Source: CAZWKX01 sp964614095 (GTDB lineage Bacteria > Actinomycetota > Acidimicrobiia > Spongiisociales > UBA11373). From it: a DNA stretch of 57,864 nt. Location: the NCBI GenBank assembly GCA_964614095.1, contig CAZTJO010000010.1, positions 1 through 57,864 of the forward strand, in the 5' to 3' direction. How positions within the stretch are numbered: the stretch's first letter is position 1; every line of letters starts with the position of its first letter. Below, piece after piece: positions 44,173 to 53,805 of the stretch. The notes beneath the pieces were generated by a model, which was given only the letters and a program-made list of their open reading frames with translations, searched no databases and was not told where the DNA came from. The translations under genes and the position numbers were made by a program.

Positions 44173-44708
44173 AGCGGGAAACTCTCGATCTCTTCGTAGC
44201 GGGCACCGCCTCGGCCCAAGTGGCTCTCGTAGAGCACCACCCGATCCACCGTCATGTTGATTCCAAGCGGAGGCACCGTCTCCAGCAGGACAGCCACATC
44301 CTGGTGCGGCCGGATGCGGCTGAGTGTCAGGTGGGAGCGGAAGGGCCGCTCCTCGGGCGGGAAGCCGGCTGCCTGCACCGCTTCCTCGACCACCTCACCG
44401 AGGCGAGCCGACTCGACGGCTCCACGCTCCAGGCCAATCCACAACACGGTGGCCCGGCGGGCCCGGGGGAAGGCGCCGATGCCGCCCCAGCGCACCGGAA
44501 ACGGCGGGCCCAGATCGGCTTCGTCGAGAGCAGCAGTGACCCTGTCGCGTGCCACCTCGTCCACCTCCCCGAGAAAGCGCAAGGTGAGGTGCCAGTTCTC
44601 CGGCCGCACCGCTCGCCCGGGAAGCGGGAGGGCGATGGCATCGACAAGGAGGTGCATCATCTGGTAGCGGACCTCCTCGGTCAGCGGAGCCGCCACGAAA
44701 AGGCGCAT
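44169..44708 (-). CDS. thpR: RNA 2',3'-cyclic phosphodiesterase (ThpR/LigT-like)
   Basis: This 179-residue 2H-phosphoesterase has both HxTx motifs, HLTLRFLG and HLTLSRIR, which form the active site. The family opens 2',3'-cyclic phosphates at RNA ends. ATG at 44708 overlaps the cinA stop (TAATG) with GGGGGAG upstream; it is preferred over a GTG 9 nt earlier. The gene order cinA-thpR is common in actinobacteria. Confidence 0.92.
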   Translation of the reverse strand: MRLFVAAPLTEEVRYQMMHLLVDAIALPLPGRAVRPENWHLTLRFLGEVDEVARDRVTAALDEADLGPPFPVRWGGIGAFPRARRATVLWIGLERGAVESARLGEVVEEAVQAAGFPPEERPFRSHLTLSRIRPHQDVAVLLETVPPLGINMTVDRVVLYESHLGRGGARYEEIESFPL

Positions 44709-45952
44709 TACCACCACTCCCCCGTCAAAGCCAGACGCACCAAATGCAGTGCCGCGGTTGCGGTGTAGACCCTGACCCGCTCTCGGTCGCCGGCGAGGGT
44801 GAAGCTGCGGGCCCGAGCCCCGTCCGGAGCGTAGACCGCGGCCACCATGGTGCCGGGAGGCCGACCGTGCGGCTCGGGGCCGGCGGCGCCGGTGACCGCC
44901 ACACAGAGATCCGCACCGAGGCGGGCGGCGCCGCCTTCAGCCATCGTCAGCGCCGTCTCCTCGCTGACCACTCCATGGATCTCGATGACTTCGGCAGGAA
45001 CACCCAGCAGACGCTCCTTGGCGGCCACCGAGTAGGCCACGATCGAGCCCTTGAAGACGGCCGACGCCCCGGGGACGGCGGTGAGGCGCTGGGCGATCAT
45101 GCCCCCGGTGGCCGACTCGGCCGTGGCCAGCGACCGGCCCTGCTCGGCGGCCAGGCGCAGCACGATACACTCAACGGTCTCCTCATCGACACCAAAAACC
45201 TGCGACCCGAGCCGCCGACGCACCTCTTCCTCGACCGGTTTGAGCAGCGAAGCCGCATCTTCCTCCGTGGTGCCGCGGGCGGTCAGGCGAACCTTGATCT
45301 CGCCCCCGCTGGCCAGGAACGCCACCGTGGGATTGACCGATTCCTCAAAAACATCCGCAAGCACCTCGGCAACCCTGGATTCGGTGCTGCCCCAAGTGCG
45401 GATCAGGCGACTCACCAGCACCCCCTCGTCGCCTCCAGCCTCGGAACGCAGGAAGGGCAGAACGTCGCTCTCCAGCATGGCCAGCATCTCCTCGGGCACT
45501 CCGGGCAGGGCAAAGACCCAGGCGCTTCGCACTCGCAGCTTCAGCCCGGGCGCGGTGCCCTTGGTGTTTTCGATCAATTCGGCGCCCTCGGGGTACTCCG
45601 CCTGGCGCAGGTTGTTCTCCGGCATCTCGAGGCCGCGGCAGGCCCAACGCTCCCGCAGCCAGTCCGCATAATCCTCATCGAAGGCCATACCGACTTCGGC
45701 GGTGGCGCAGATGGCTTCACGGGTAATGTCGTCCTGGGTGGGCCCGATGCCCCCGGTGACTATCACGGCGTCGGCACGCTGAACGGCCTGATGGATTGCC
45801 GCGGTGGCGCGCTCCAGATTGTCCCCCACCACCACCTGGTGATAGTGGTCCAGCCCGGCTTCGGCCAGACGACCGCCCAGCACCGATGCATTGGTGTTCA
45901 CCGTCTGCCCCAGCAGCAGCTCGGTACCCACGGCCACCACCTCGACGATCAC
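44708..45952 (-). CDS. cinA: CinA family protein (nicotinamide-nucleotide amidase / ADP-ribose pyrophosphatase type)
   Basis: This 414-residue protein has the N-terminal molybdopterin-binding-like (COG1058) domain with VGTELLLGQTVNTNA and GGIGPTQDDIT, and the C-terminal amidase domain with ATAESATGGMIAQRLT and AVTGAAGPE. CinA-type proteins salvage or clear pyridine-nucleotide by-products and are often near recA. GTG at 45952 overlaps the rimO stop (GTGA) and starts at the conserved IVEVVAVGTE. Confidence 0.94.
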   Translation of the reverse strand: MIVEVVAVGTELLLGQTVNTNASVLGGRLAEAGLDHYHQVVVGDNLERATAAIHQAVQRADAVIVTGGIGPTQDDITREAICATAEVGMAFDEDYADWLRERWACRGLEMPENNLRQAEYPEGAELIENTKGTAPGLKLRVRSAWVFALPGVPEEMLAMLESDVLPFLRSEAGGDEGVLVSRLIRTWGSTESRVAEVLADVFEESVNPTVAFLASGGEIKVRLTARGTTEEDAASLLKPVEEEVRRRLGSQVFGVDEETVECIVLRLAAEQGRSLATAESATGGMIAQRLTAVPGASAVFKGSIVAYSVAAKERLLGVPAEVIEIHGVVSEETALTMAEGGAARLGADLCVAVTGAAGPEPHGRPPGTMVAAVYAPDGARARSFTLAGDRERVRVYTATAALHLVRLALTGEWW

Positions 45953-47262
45953 GTCACCACCTCGGCGCTCGTGTCGCTGCCATAGGCCCCGGTGATCCGC
46001 GCCTTCAGCCACTGCCCAGCTTCACCCCGGTTCAGCAGTACCACCCCGTCGATCTCCGGAGCCTCACGATACGACCGCGCCACAGGAGTGCCCCCCTCCA
46101 CCAGATCCACGATCAGCTCCACAACCTTGCCCACCTGCTCCCCATTACGTTCCGCCGTCACTTCCTCCTGGATCGAGCCCAGATAGCGGAGACGCTCCGC
46201 CACATCATCGTCATCGACCCTATCGGGCAGCAACGCCGCCCGGGTGCCCTCCTCGGCCGAGAACGGGAAGAAACCGGCCCAATCGAGCCGAGCCGTTCGC
46301 AGGAATTCGGCCAGTTCCTCCACGTCGTCGTCGCTCTCTCCGGGGAATCCCACGATGAATGACGAACGCAGCGCCGCCCCGGGATCGGCGGCGCGAATCT
46401 TCCGGATCAGCTGCATGTGCCACTCTCCGTCGCCGGGCCGCATCATCGCTCTCAGCAGCGGTCCGGCGACATGCTGGAGACTCAGATCGAAGTAGGAGGC
46501 CACCAACGGGTTGCCCGCCACCTCGGCGATCAAGCCGTCCCCGATCTCCCGTGGGTGCAGGTACAGCCCGCGCAGGCGGCGTAGGCCATCGATCTCGGAC
46601 AGGTATCGCATCAAGCCCACCAGCCCGCCCGGTGCGGCGATATCGCGCCCGTATGCGGCAAGATCCTGAGCCACCAGCACGATCTCACCAACCCCGCCAC
46701 CGACCAGAGCCTCCACCTCGCTGACGATCTCCACCGGCCGCCGCGACCTTTGCCGCCCACGGAATTGAGGAATGGCACAAAAGCTGCAGGGCTTGTCACA
46801 GCCCTCTGCCACCTTCACGTAGGCGTACGGCATGGTTGGGGTGGGACGCCTCGTTGCATAGAGGATGTCCATGTGAGTTGAGGCCGGGCCCGTCGGCTCA
46901 AAATCGGTCATCTCGCCGAGACGATCGGCCAGCTCACCGTAGCGCTCAATGCCGATGACGTCGTCCGCCTCGGGCAATGCCTCGGCCAGCTCGCCCTGAT
47001 AGCGCTGCGCCATACACCCCAAAACCACCAGGCCGGCGTCCGCCCGCTTGCGCGCCGCCAGGTCCAAAACGGCATCGATTGATTCCCGCCGGGCCGCTTC
47101 GATAAAGGCGCAGGTGTTCACCAGGACCACGTCCGCCTCCTCCGGGGACGACGCCGTGCCGAAGCCGGCTGTGGAGAGATGGGCGCTCAGCTTCTCGGAG
47201 TCGACCTCGTTTTTGGCGCACCCGAGAGTGGCAAACCAGAGGCGCGGAGCGTCGGCGGGCAT
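45949..47262 (-). CDS. rimO: ribosomal protein uS12 methylthiotransferase RimO
   Basis: This 437-residue radical-SAM enzyme adds a methylthio group to an aspartate of ribosomal protein uS12. It has LGCAKNEVDSE, NTCAFIEAARRESID, GCMAQRY, the CDKPCSFCAIP cluster motif and a C-terminal TRAM domain. The NEVDSE and ARRESID features separate RimO from MiaB. It heads the rimO-cinA-thpR-hydrolase operon. Confidence 0.95.
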   Translation of the reverse strand: MPADAPRLWFATLGCAKNEVDSEKLSAHLSTAGFGTASSPEEADVVLVNTCAFIEAARRESIDAVLDLAARKRADAGLVVLGCMAQRYQGELAEALPEADDVIGIERYGELADRLGEMTDFEPTGPASTHMDILYATRRPTPTMPYAYVKVAEGCDKPCSFCAIPQFRGRQRSRRPVEIVSEVEALVGGGVGEIVLVAQDLAAYGRDIAAPGGLVGLMRYLSEIDGLRRLRGLYLHPREIGDGLIAEVAGNPLVASYFDLSLQHVAGPLLRAMMRPGDGEWHMQLIRKIRAADPGAALRSSFIVGFPGESDDDVEELAEFLRTARLDWAGFFPFSAEEGTRAALLPDRVDDDDVAERLRYLGSIQEEVTAERNGEQVGKVVELIVDLVEGGTPVARSYREAPEIDGVVLLNRGEAGQWLKARITGAYGSDTSAEVVT

Positions 47263-47324
47263 CGGGGCGAGTCTAGGAGTCGGCCCATCTGCAGCGGGTG
47301 GCGGCTTCGGCTAGGGTCCAGGCC

Positions 47325-47477
47325 ATGAAAGGCCGCAAACTCTGGCATCTGGCCGTTGCCCTCGTCCTGATCTATCTCGGTGCCTTCTACATGGGGTGGG
47401 TGGACTTCGACAGCGCGGATGAGATCCTCGGCATCGGCGCCATTGTCGCCGGTGCGCTCGTTCTGATCGATCAGTAG
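47325..47477 (+). CDS. predicted small two-helix membrane protein
   Basis: A 50-codon frame starts MKGRKLWHLAV and has two hydrophobic stretches (residues about 6-26 and 34-48) joined by an acidic turn (DFDSADE). Codon use is GC-rich at third positions like the neighbours. No family is recognised and the ribosome-binding site is weak. It is divergent from rimO, 62 nt away. Confidence 0.5.
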   Translation: MKGRKLWHLAVALVLIYLGAFYMGWVDFDSADEILGIGAIVAGALVLIDQ

Positions 47478-47526
47478 CGAGACCGAGAAGCAAGGTCGCG
47501 TGGGCCGTTGCCGACTCGTGGCGCGC

Positions 47527-48046
47527 TTACACGCTCCCGTACTCCCCCCGGAAGTAGGAGAGTGGGTCGGTGAGATCGTGCAGGGCCAAGTCTTCAACAC
47601 GACCGTCCATCAGCAGACCGTATCCGCTCCGCTGGTGCCCGGTGCAGCGGCAGTAGGCCCGGGTCTTGAAAACACTCAGCTCAGGGTCGTATTCGGTGTC
47701 GGTGACCTGGCAGGCCGGTAGACAGGCCGCCGGGGCTGGGGCGGAGCAAAGAGAAACGATCGGCCAGCTCGCGGTGCTCCCTCTCGCATATGCGCACGAT
47801 GAAGGTCCCGTGTTCCTCCAGCGCGTGTCACAGATCAGTCGCCGAACCGAGAAGGAACTGGACCTGTGCCGGCTCCCCTTCGGCGACAACCAGCGAGGAG
47901 ATGGTGAGCCCGGTGCGGTCGCCGGGCCCGCCTCAGGTGACGATGGTCACCGGTGCCGCCAGCCGTCCCCGGAACCGGCGCACCGGGTCGCGCTCCACCG
48001 GCAGCGTCGCAAACGGCTGAGCCTCGTGGATCTCTCCTGGGCTCAT
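47527..48046 (-). pseudogene. flavin-reductase-like (FMN-binding split barrel) pseudogene
   Basis: From ATG at 48046 the frame reads through an N terminus ending APVTIVT, then GLTISSLVVAEGEPAQVQFL and GTFIVRICEREHRELADRF, as in the flavin reductase/split-barrel family. It is broken by TGA at 47933-47935 and TGA at 47828-47830; the second stands where a tryptophan (TDLW) would be expected. A one-base insertion near 47709 precedes ELSVFKTRAYCRC; after it the frame continues to TAA at 47527. Three lesions in about 170 codons make decay more likely than sequencing error. Confidence 0.75.
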
Positions 48047-48102
48047 GGCCGCAAAGGTACCCAGAACCGGCTGCTTTGCGGCCCGGCGCCGCCCCGGCGA
48101 AC

Positions 48103-48885
48103 ATGGCGCCCATGGACTACCAAGCCGACCTAGTCCTCGCCCTCCGCCTCGCCGACGCCGCCGACGCCGTCTCGCTGCCCCGCTTTCGTGCCACCGACCT
48201 GCAGGTAGAAACCAAACCGGATATGACCCCGGTGTCGGAGGCAGATCGGGCCGCCGAGCAAGCCATACGCAAGATCCTGCAGCAGGAACGTCCGGACGAC
48301 GGCATCGTCGGCGAAGAGTTCGGCAGCTCGGGTGAAGGGGCCCGCCGCTGGATCCTCGACCCCATCGACGGCACCAAAAACTACGTGCGAGGCATCCCGG
48401 TTTGGGGAACGCTCATCGCCCTGGAGCAAGACGGCGACATCGTCGTTGGTGTGGTCTCGGCCCCGGCCATCGGCCACCGCTGGTGGGCAGCAAGAGGACA
48501 GGGCGCCTTCCGCAACGGGGACCCGACCCGGGTGTCATCGGTGGCCGCGCTGTCGGATGCCCAGCTGTCCTACAACGCCCAGACCACGTGTGAGGAGGCC
48601 GGCTTGGGGCCTCAGGCACTGGCGCTGGCCCGGGCCTGCTGGTGCACCCGGGGTTACGGCGACTTCTGGTCGCACTGTTTGGTCGCCGAAGGCGCCGTCG
48701 ACGTCGCCGTGGAGCCGATAGCCGCGGTGTGGGATTTGGCACCGCTCAAGGTGATCGTCGAGGAGGCCGGGGGGCGCTTCACCGATATCACCGGCGCCGA
48801 TCGTATCGACGGAGGCAACGCCCTGGCCAGCAACGGGCTGTTACACGAGGAGGCTCTGGGGATTCTCAATTCCGAAGCTGAGTAG
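48103..48885 (+). CDS. inositol-monophosphatase-family phosphatase (possible histidinol-phosphatase HisN)
   Basis: This protein of about 260 residues has the metal-binding motifs of the IMPase fold: GEEFG, DPIDGTKNYVRG and WDLAPLKVIVEEAGG. Actinobacterial relatives include HisN (histidinol phosphate phosphatase) and inositol phosphatases; with no his or inositol gene nearby the substrate is open. Starts at 48103 and 48112 are both possible; neither has a strong ribosome-binding site. Confidence 0.88.
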   Translation: MAPMDYQADLVLALRLADAADAVSLPRFRATDLQVETKPDMTPVSEADRAAEQAIRKILQQERPDDGIVGEEFGSSGEGARRWILDPIDGTKNYVRGIPVWGTLIALEQDGDIVVGVVSAPAIGHRWWAARGQGAFRNGDPTRVSSVAALSDAQLSYNAQTTCEEAGLGPQALALARACWCTRGYGDFWSHCLVAEGAVDVAVEPIAAVWDLAPLKVIVEEAGGRFTDITGADRIDGGNALASNGLLHEEALGILNSEAE

Positions 48886-48995
48886 GGCGCGCCAGCCATG
48901 TTTCTCTGCAGGATCCACCTTCCCGACATCCGTCCTAACGCGCCGAAGACGGGCCGCACCGATTCGGCCCGTCTTCGGATCGATCTCTTTAGGTA

Positions 48996-49670
48996 CTAGC
49001 GGCCGCGCCGCAGTCCGGAGCCACCCGGATGACCGGTGCCAAGGACGCCGCTGCCGTCTCCGGCGGGCACACACTCGGCCCCGTCGGCGGCGAGGACCCG
49101 CTGGAAAGCGATCAGGTGTTGCTGCGACCCGCTCAACAGATGGGTGTACACCCGGATGATGGCCGGATCGTCGGTGGCGGCGAGGCGTGCCTCCAGGTCG
49201 GCAATGTCGGTCTGCTCGATGAGCACCCCAACTTCGAGGGCGGCCTGAAGCGAACCGGCTCCCTGACCTATCAGCTCGTTGTAGAGCGCTTGCAGCGACG
49301 CATCGGCAAACACACCGGCGCCAAGGCCGGCAGCCGGATCGTCGATGCCGTAACGATCGAGCAGCCCGGCCACCGCGGCGGCGTGGCGGTCCTCGGAGGC
49401 GGCGATGCGGCTGAACACCGGGGGTCCCCACATCTCGTAGAAAGCCCGATAGACGTCACCGGCCAGCTTCTCCTCCTCCCGCATGAAGATGAGGCCGGCG
49501 GCCTCTTCGTCGCTCAGCGAGCCGGCGACGCTCTGGCAATTCCCCTCACAGTCGGCACCATTTCCCCCGCGCACCCACCCACTTTTCTGCGCCCAAGCCA
49601 GCGCCGATGGCACCACCGCCACCAACAGCAATACCGACACCGCGGTGATCAGAGCGAGCTTGCGGAACAT
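48996..49670 (-). CDS. secreted DUF2202 (ferritin-like) protein
   Basis: This 224-residue protein has a signal peptide (hydrophobic stretch ending SALAWA) and a DUF2202 domain: GLIFMREEEKLAGDVY, IAASEDRHAAAV and a C-terminal HLLSGSQQHLIAF. The glutamates and histidines are spaced as in ferritin-like four-helix proteins, so metal binding outside the membrane is plausible. A cysteine pair (CEGNC) follows the signal. The ATG has an AGGAGG site. Confidence 0.88.
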   Translation of the reverse strand: MFRKLALITAVSVLLLVAVVPSALAWAQKSGWVRGGNGADCEGNCQSVAGSLSDEEAAGLIFMREEEKLAGDVYRAFYEMWGPPVFSRIAASEDRHAAAVAGLLDRYGIDDPAAGLGAGVFADASLQALYNELIGQGAGSLQAALEVGVLIEQTDIADLEARLAATDDPAIIRVYTHLLSGSQQHLIAFQRVLAADGAECVPAGDGSGVLGTGHPGGSGLRRGR

Positions 49671-49718
49671 GAATCCTCCTTGTGGTTCCTGGTCCTGCGC
49701 CCGTGGGCGCAATCCTGT

Positions 49719-49759
49719 AACCGGAAGGAGCCGCAAGGCGGAACCGGGCCAAAAGGCCC
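49719..49759 (-). terminator. hairpins downstream of ftsK
   Basis: GGGCC-AAAA-GGCCC (49746-49759) overlaps the ftsK stop, and a second structure with CCGC/GCGG and CCGG arms lies just beyond at about 49719-49745. There is no T tract. They may end ftsK transcription before the DUF2202 gene. Confidence 0.45.
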
Positions 49760-52029
49760 TAATGAGTCGCCGGCTCGCCGAGGATATCGGGAAGCTCCTC
49801 GACGGTGACCAGCACGGTGCGGGCCTTTGATCCCTCGGAGGGGCCGACGATGCCGCGGCGTTCCATGATGTCCATGACCCGGCCGGCCCGGGCAAAGCCG
49901 ATGCGCAGCTTGCGCTGCAGCATCGAGGTGGACCCCAGCTGTGAGCGCACCACCAGATCGATGGCCTGACGCATGATGTCGGGATCTTCACCCTCGTACT
50001 CGTCGTTCTCGGCGACGGATGCCTCCGGCGCTTCGAGCACCGTCTGCTCGTATTGCGCTTTCTGCTGCTCACGTACCCAACCGACGACGGCGTGCACTTC
50101 CGGCTCGGAGACCCAGGCCCCCTGCACCCGCTCCGGCTTGGGCTCGCGGGCGGTGACCATGATCATGTCGCCGTCCCCGATCAGCTTCTCCGCCCCGCCT
50201 GTGTCCAGGATGACCCGGCTGTCGGCCTGCGACGCCACGGCGAAGGCGAGCCGAGAGGGGATGTTGGCCTTGATGACACCGGTAATGACATCCACAGACG
50301 GCCGCTGCGTGGCCACAACAAGGTGGATCCCGACGGCGCGCGCCATCTGGGCGATACGCACGATCGCATCCTCGACGGCGCGGCCCGCCACCATCATCAG
50401 GTCGTGCAACTCGTCGACCACCACCACGACGTAGGGGAAACGATCGAAACGGTCCGGGTCGAGGGCTCCGGCGTCGATGTGCTCGTAGTACCCGTCGACG
50501 TCGCGCACCCCCGCCTCGGCAAGGAGGTCGTAGCGGCGGTCCATCTCGCGCACCGCCCACTGCAGCGCATCGGCCGCCTTCTTCGGGTTGGTGATGACCC
50601 TGGTGAGCAGGTGGGGCACATCGTTGTAGTGGCCCAGCTCGACCCGCTTCGGGTCGATGAGAATCAACCGCACTCGTTCGGGCGTCGTGCGCATCAGCAG
50701 CGACATGACCATGGCGTTGATACACGACGACTTGCCCGCGCCGGTGGCTCCCGCAATCAACACGTGCGGAAGCTCGTGGAGATTGAGCATCACCGGGCGC
50801 CCCGAGATGTTCATTCCCAGACCCACCGTCAGCGGATGGGTGGCAGCCTCCGCCTCGGGCTCGCGCAGGATGTCACCGAGGGTGACAATGCGGCGGCGCC
50901 GGTTGGGCACCTCGACACCGATGGCGCTGCGCCCGGGAATCGGGGCCAGGATGCGTACGTCGGGAGTGGCCAGGGCGTACGCGATGTCGCGGGCGAGGCC
51001 GGTCACGCGCGCCACCTTGACGCCGGGAGCCAGCTCGATCTCGAAGCGAGTCACAGTCGGGCCCGGCACTATCCGGGTGAGCCGGGCGTCGACGCCATGT
51101 TGCAGGAGGGTGTCTTCGAGCTCGCGAGCAGTTTCGTCAAGGCTGCGCTTGTTGTGACCGGCCCCGCCCCCGACGGCCAGCAGATCGAGAGGAGGCTTCT
51201 CGAAGGCTGACATTCGGCGCTGGGCCGCGATAGGATGCTGTGTGCTGCGCCCCGCCGGGCGAGCCGCCTTCTGCGGAGGAGCCGCCGGACGCGGCGGCGC
51301 CTCGTTCGGCCGGGGCGGAATCTGTGAAGACCTCTGAGGAATGGGCTGCGGTGCTCGGCTCTCGATTACTTTGACCCGGTAGCGGTTGCGCCGGCTGTGC
51401 CGGGAACGGCGCAGCCGGCGCACGCCCGAAGCCACGGTGAGCCCGACGTCACGCAGCGTGGTGCGGGTCAGCATGAGCACCCCGAGGGCGGCAAAAGCGA
51501 TCAGCACCACAAAGGCGCCCCAGAACCCGATCAGGCGCCGCATTGGAAAAGCCAACAGCGAACCAATCGCCCCGCCCCGCTCCCGCACCAAGTCGGTCGA
51601 TTTGGCAAGCGAGACGGTGCCCGTCATCAGGTGGAACAGCGCCAGCGATGAGACAAAGGTGACAATGAACCCAACCAGCACACGGCGGTAGGCGCTGCGG
51701 GGATTGATCAGCACCAGGGCGATGCCGAGGCCGATGAGAGCCGGCGGGATGGCATGGGCCCACACCCCAAACAGCAGGCGCAGCCCGGATGCGAGCCACT
51801 CCCCTGCCGGACCGGCCAAATGGAAAGAGGCGAGCGCGAGCAAGGTGCCGAGAACAAGCAGCAGCACACCCCAGAAATCATCGGCATGCCGACCGAAACC
51901 GCCGCGAATGCGCTCTCGAAGGACCGTCAGCGCAGACGATCGCTCCGCATTCGTCTTCTTAGTTTGTTTGGCTTTGGCCGCCCTGCCCCGCCCTTTGCCC
52001 CGGCTGCGGGCGGGCGTCCGCTTTGCCAT
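49759..52029 (-). CDS. ftsK: DNA translocase FtsK/SpoIIIE
   Basis: This 756-residue protein has four N-terminal membrane helices (residues about 45-185), a proline-rich linker, and a RecA-like motor with Walker A GATGAGKSS and a Walker B region VVVVDELHDLMM. A C-terminal gamma winged helix (QLGSTSMLQRKLRIGFARAGRVM) reads KOPS-type DNA. It pumps chromosome DNA at the division septum. The N terminus is arginine/lysine-rich. A repeat element lies between it and rnj. Confidence 0.96.
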   Translation of the reverse strand: MAKRTPARSRGKGRGRAAKAKQTKKTNAERSSALTVLRERIRGGFGRHADDFWGVLLLVLGTLLALASFHLAGPAGEWLASGLRLLFGVWAHAIPPALIGLGIALVLINPRSAYRRVLVGFIVTFVSSLALFHLMTGTVSLAKSTDLVRERGGAIGSLLAFPMRRLIGFWGAFVVLIAFAALGVLMLTRTTLRDVGLTVASGVRRLRRSRHSRRNRYRVKVIESRAPQPIPQRSSQIPPRPNEAPPRPAAPPQKAARPAGRSTQHPIAAQRRMSAFEKPPLDLLAVGGGAGHNKRSLDETARELEDTLLQHGVDARLTRIVPGPTVTRFEIELAPGVKVARVTGLARDIAYALATPDVRILAPIPGRSAIGVEVPNRRRRIVTLGDILREPEAEAATHPLTVGLGMNISGRPVMLNLHELPHVLIAGATGAGKSSCINAMVMSLLMRTTPERVRLILIDPKRVELGHYNDVPHLLTRVITNPKKAADALQWAVREMDRRYDLLAEAGVRDVDGYYEHIDAGALDPDRFDRFPYVVVVVDELHDLMMVAGRAVEDAIVRIAQMARAVGIHLVVATQRPSVDVITGVIKANIPSRLAFAVASQADSRVILDTGGAEKLIGDGDMIMVTAREPKPERVQGAWVSEPEVHAVVGWVREQQKAQYEQTVLEAPEASVAENDEYEGEDPDIMRQAIDLVVRSQLGSTSMLQRKLRIGFARAGRVMDIMERRGIVGPSEGSKARTVLVTVEELPDILGEPATH

Positions 52030-52114
52030 GGGAAATCAAGAGTACACAGAGTGCGGGATTGCGTAAACGATTGCGCCGGGATTCGGAGGCGAGAGCACCG
52101 AAGGCAGGGGCCGG

Positions 52115-52162
52115 AACGCAGAGTCCAGGCCGCGCAATACCGACTCTGAATTCTGAACTCTT
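52115..52162. repeat. dispersed heptamer-repeat element, copy B
   Basis: The core at 52140-52162 matches copies A and C with one base changed (CTCTGAA-TTCTGAA-CTCT). CAGAGTC upstream is a perfect 7-bp inverted match to GACTCTG. It lies 8 nt from the rnj stop and upstream of ftsK. Confidence 0.75.
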
Positions 52163-52170
52163 GGCTCCCG

Positions 52171-53805
52171 CTAAACCTGCAACACAAGAGGTACCACTAC
52201 CGCCGTCCGCCCCGTCTCGGCGCGGGTCACTTGATTCACCGCGGCACGCATTCGGCGGGTGAGGTCATCGCTGTCGGGGAGCCACAACTCGGTGGCCTGC
52301 ACCTCCTCTTTGACTGCTTGAGCGGCGGCCGCCAGCAAAGCTCCCGGATCGTCCATGAACCCATGGCTGTCCAGGTCCGGCCCCTGCACGATCTCGCCGG
52401 TGCGGCCGTCCACCACCACGGTGACGACAATCACCCCGTCCTCAGCCAAGTGACGCCGGTCTCGTATGACGCCGCGCACCGTGGTCCCCACCTCCAGGCC
52501 GTCGACAAACACATACCCGGCCGGTATGGCCCGGCGCTCGAGCAGCGTCTCGGAGCCGTTGACGGTCACCCGATCACCGTCTTCACACACAAGGGCTTCA
52601 GGCACGTTCATCTCGCGAGCCAAAGCGGCGTGGGCGACGAGATGCCGGTACTCGCCGTGCACGGGAATGAGGGTGTGCGGTTGCACCACGTTCAGGAACG
52701 TCTTCAGCTCGTCCTGTGCCGCATGCCCGGACACGTGCACCGGGGCGTTATCGCCGTGGAATACCACAGCCCCCAGCCGCAACAGGCCGTTGATCACCCG
52801 GCTCACCCGGGTCTCGTTGCCCGGGATCGACCGGGCCGAGATCACAACGGTGTCCCCCTCCTCGATGGTCACCCACCGGTGCAAGCCCGAGGCCATCAGA
52901 GACAAGGCGGCAAACGGCTCACCCTGAGAGCCGGTGCAGATGATGGCCGCTCGTTCCGGCGCAAGCTGCAACGCCTCCTCGACCGGAACTACCGAATCCG
53001 GCGGCAGCTTGATGGCAGCCATTCTCTCGCCGATCTCGACGTTGCGCTGCACAGAGCGGCCCAGGAAGGCCACGTAGCGGTCGGCATCGATGGCGGCGTT
53101 CACTATCTGCTGTATTCGATGCAGGTGACTGGCAAAACAGGCCGCGATCACGCGGCCGCGAGCCTCGACGATGATCTCGTACAGGGTGCGCCGCAGACTG
53201 GCCTCACTGGGTACAAACCCGGGAACCTCGGCATTGGTGCTGTCGGCCATCAGCAGACGAACACCGCGCCGCCCCAACTCGGCAAAGGCGGGCAGATCGG
53301 TGGGCACCCCGTCGATGGGTGTGGGATCGAGCTTGAAGTCGCCGCTGTGGACCACCAGGCCGTCGGGGGTCTCAACGGCGATTCCGGCGCTGTGCGGAAT
53401 GGAATGCGCCACCGGCACAAAGATGAACCGGAACGGCCCCTGCTCTACCCACTCCCCCATCTGCACCGGCCGAAAATCGGCCACTATCTCCGCCTCCTCC
53501 AGCCGGCCTCGGGCCAGCTGGACCGCCAACGGTGTACCGTACACGGGAACGTCGACATGGGCGAGCAGATAGACAAGAGCTCCAACGTGGTCCTCGTGGC
53601 CGTGGGTGAGGAGCACACACTTCAGATCGCCGGCACGCTCCAGCACCGGGCCGAAGTCGGGCACAACAAGGTCGACACCCAGCATGCCCTCGGCCGGAAA
53701 CATGAGCCCACAGTCGATCAGGGCCAGCCGCCCTTCCATCTCAAGGCAGGCGCAATTGCGTCCCACACTCCCAAGACCACCGAGGAACGAAACGGAAAAA
53801 CTCAT
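52171..53805 (-). CDS. rnj: ribonuclease J
   Basis: This 544-residue metallo-beta-lactamase/beta-CASP nuclease has the zinc motif HGHEDHVGAL and SGDFKLD, the beta-CASP segment with CTGSQGEPFAALS, and HVSGHAAQDEL. It trims RNA 5'-to-3' and cuts internally. The ATG overlaps the dapA stop (ATGA). The dapA-rnj pair is widespread in actinobacteria. With RNase Y the organism has the Firmicute-like set of mRNA decay enzymes. Confidence 0.96.
   Translation of the reverse strand: MSFSVSFLGGLGSVGRNCACLEMEGRLALIDCGLMFPAEGMLGVDLVVPDFGPVLERAGDLKCVLLTHGHEDHVGALVYLLAHVDVPVYGTPLAVQLARGRLEEAEIVADFRPVQMGEWVEQGPFRFIFVPVAHSIPHSAGIAVETPDGLVVHSGDFKLDPTPIDGVPTDLPAFAELGRRGVRLLMADSTNAEVPGFVPSEASLRRTLYEIIVEARGRVIAACFASHLHRIQQIVNAAIDADRYVAFLGRSVQRNVEIGERMAAIKLPPDSVVPVEEALQLAPERAAIICTGSQGEPFAALSLMASGLHRWVTIEEGDTVVISARSIPGNETRVSRVINGLLRLGAVVFHGDNAPVHVSGHAAQDELKTFLNVVQPHTLIPVHGEYRHLVAHAALAREMNVPEALVCEDGDRVTVNGSETLLERRAIPAGYVFVDGLEVGTTVRGVIRDRRHLAEDGVIVVTVVVDGRTGEIVQGPDLDSHGFMDDPGALLAAAAQAVKEEVQATELWLPDSDDLTRRMRAAVNQVTRAETGRTAVVVPLVLQV

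Noticed and set aside
47527..48046. TGA read as tryptophan in the flavin-reductase-like gene
   Set aside because: Many genes in the window end with TGA in tight overlaps (ATGA, GTGA), so the code is standard; the extra frameshift also points to decay.
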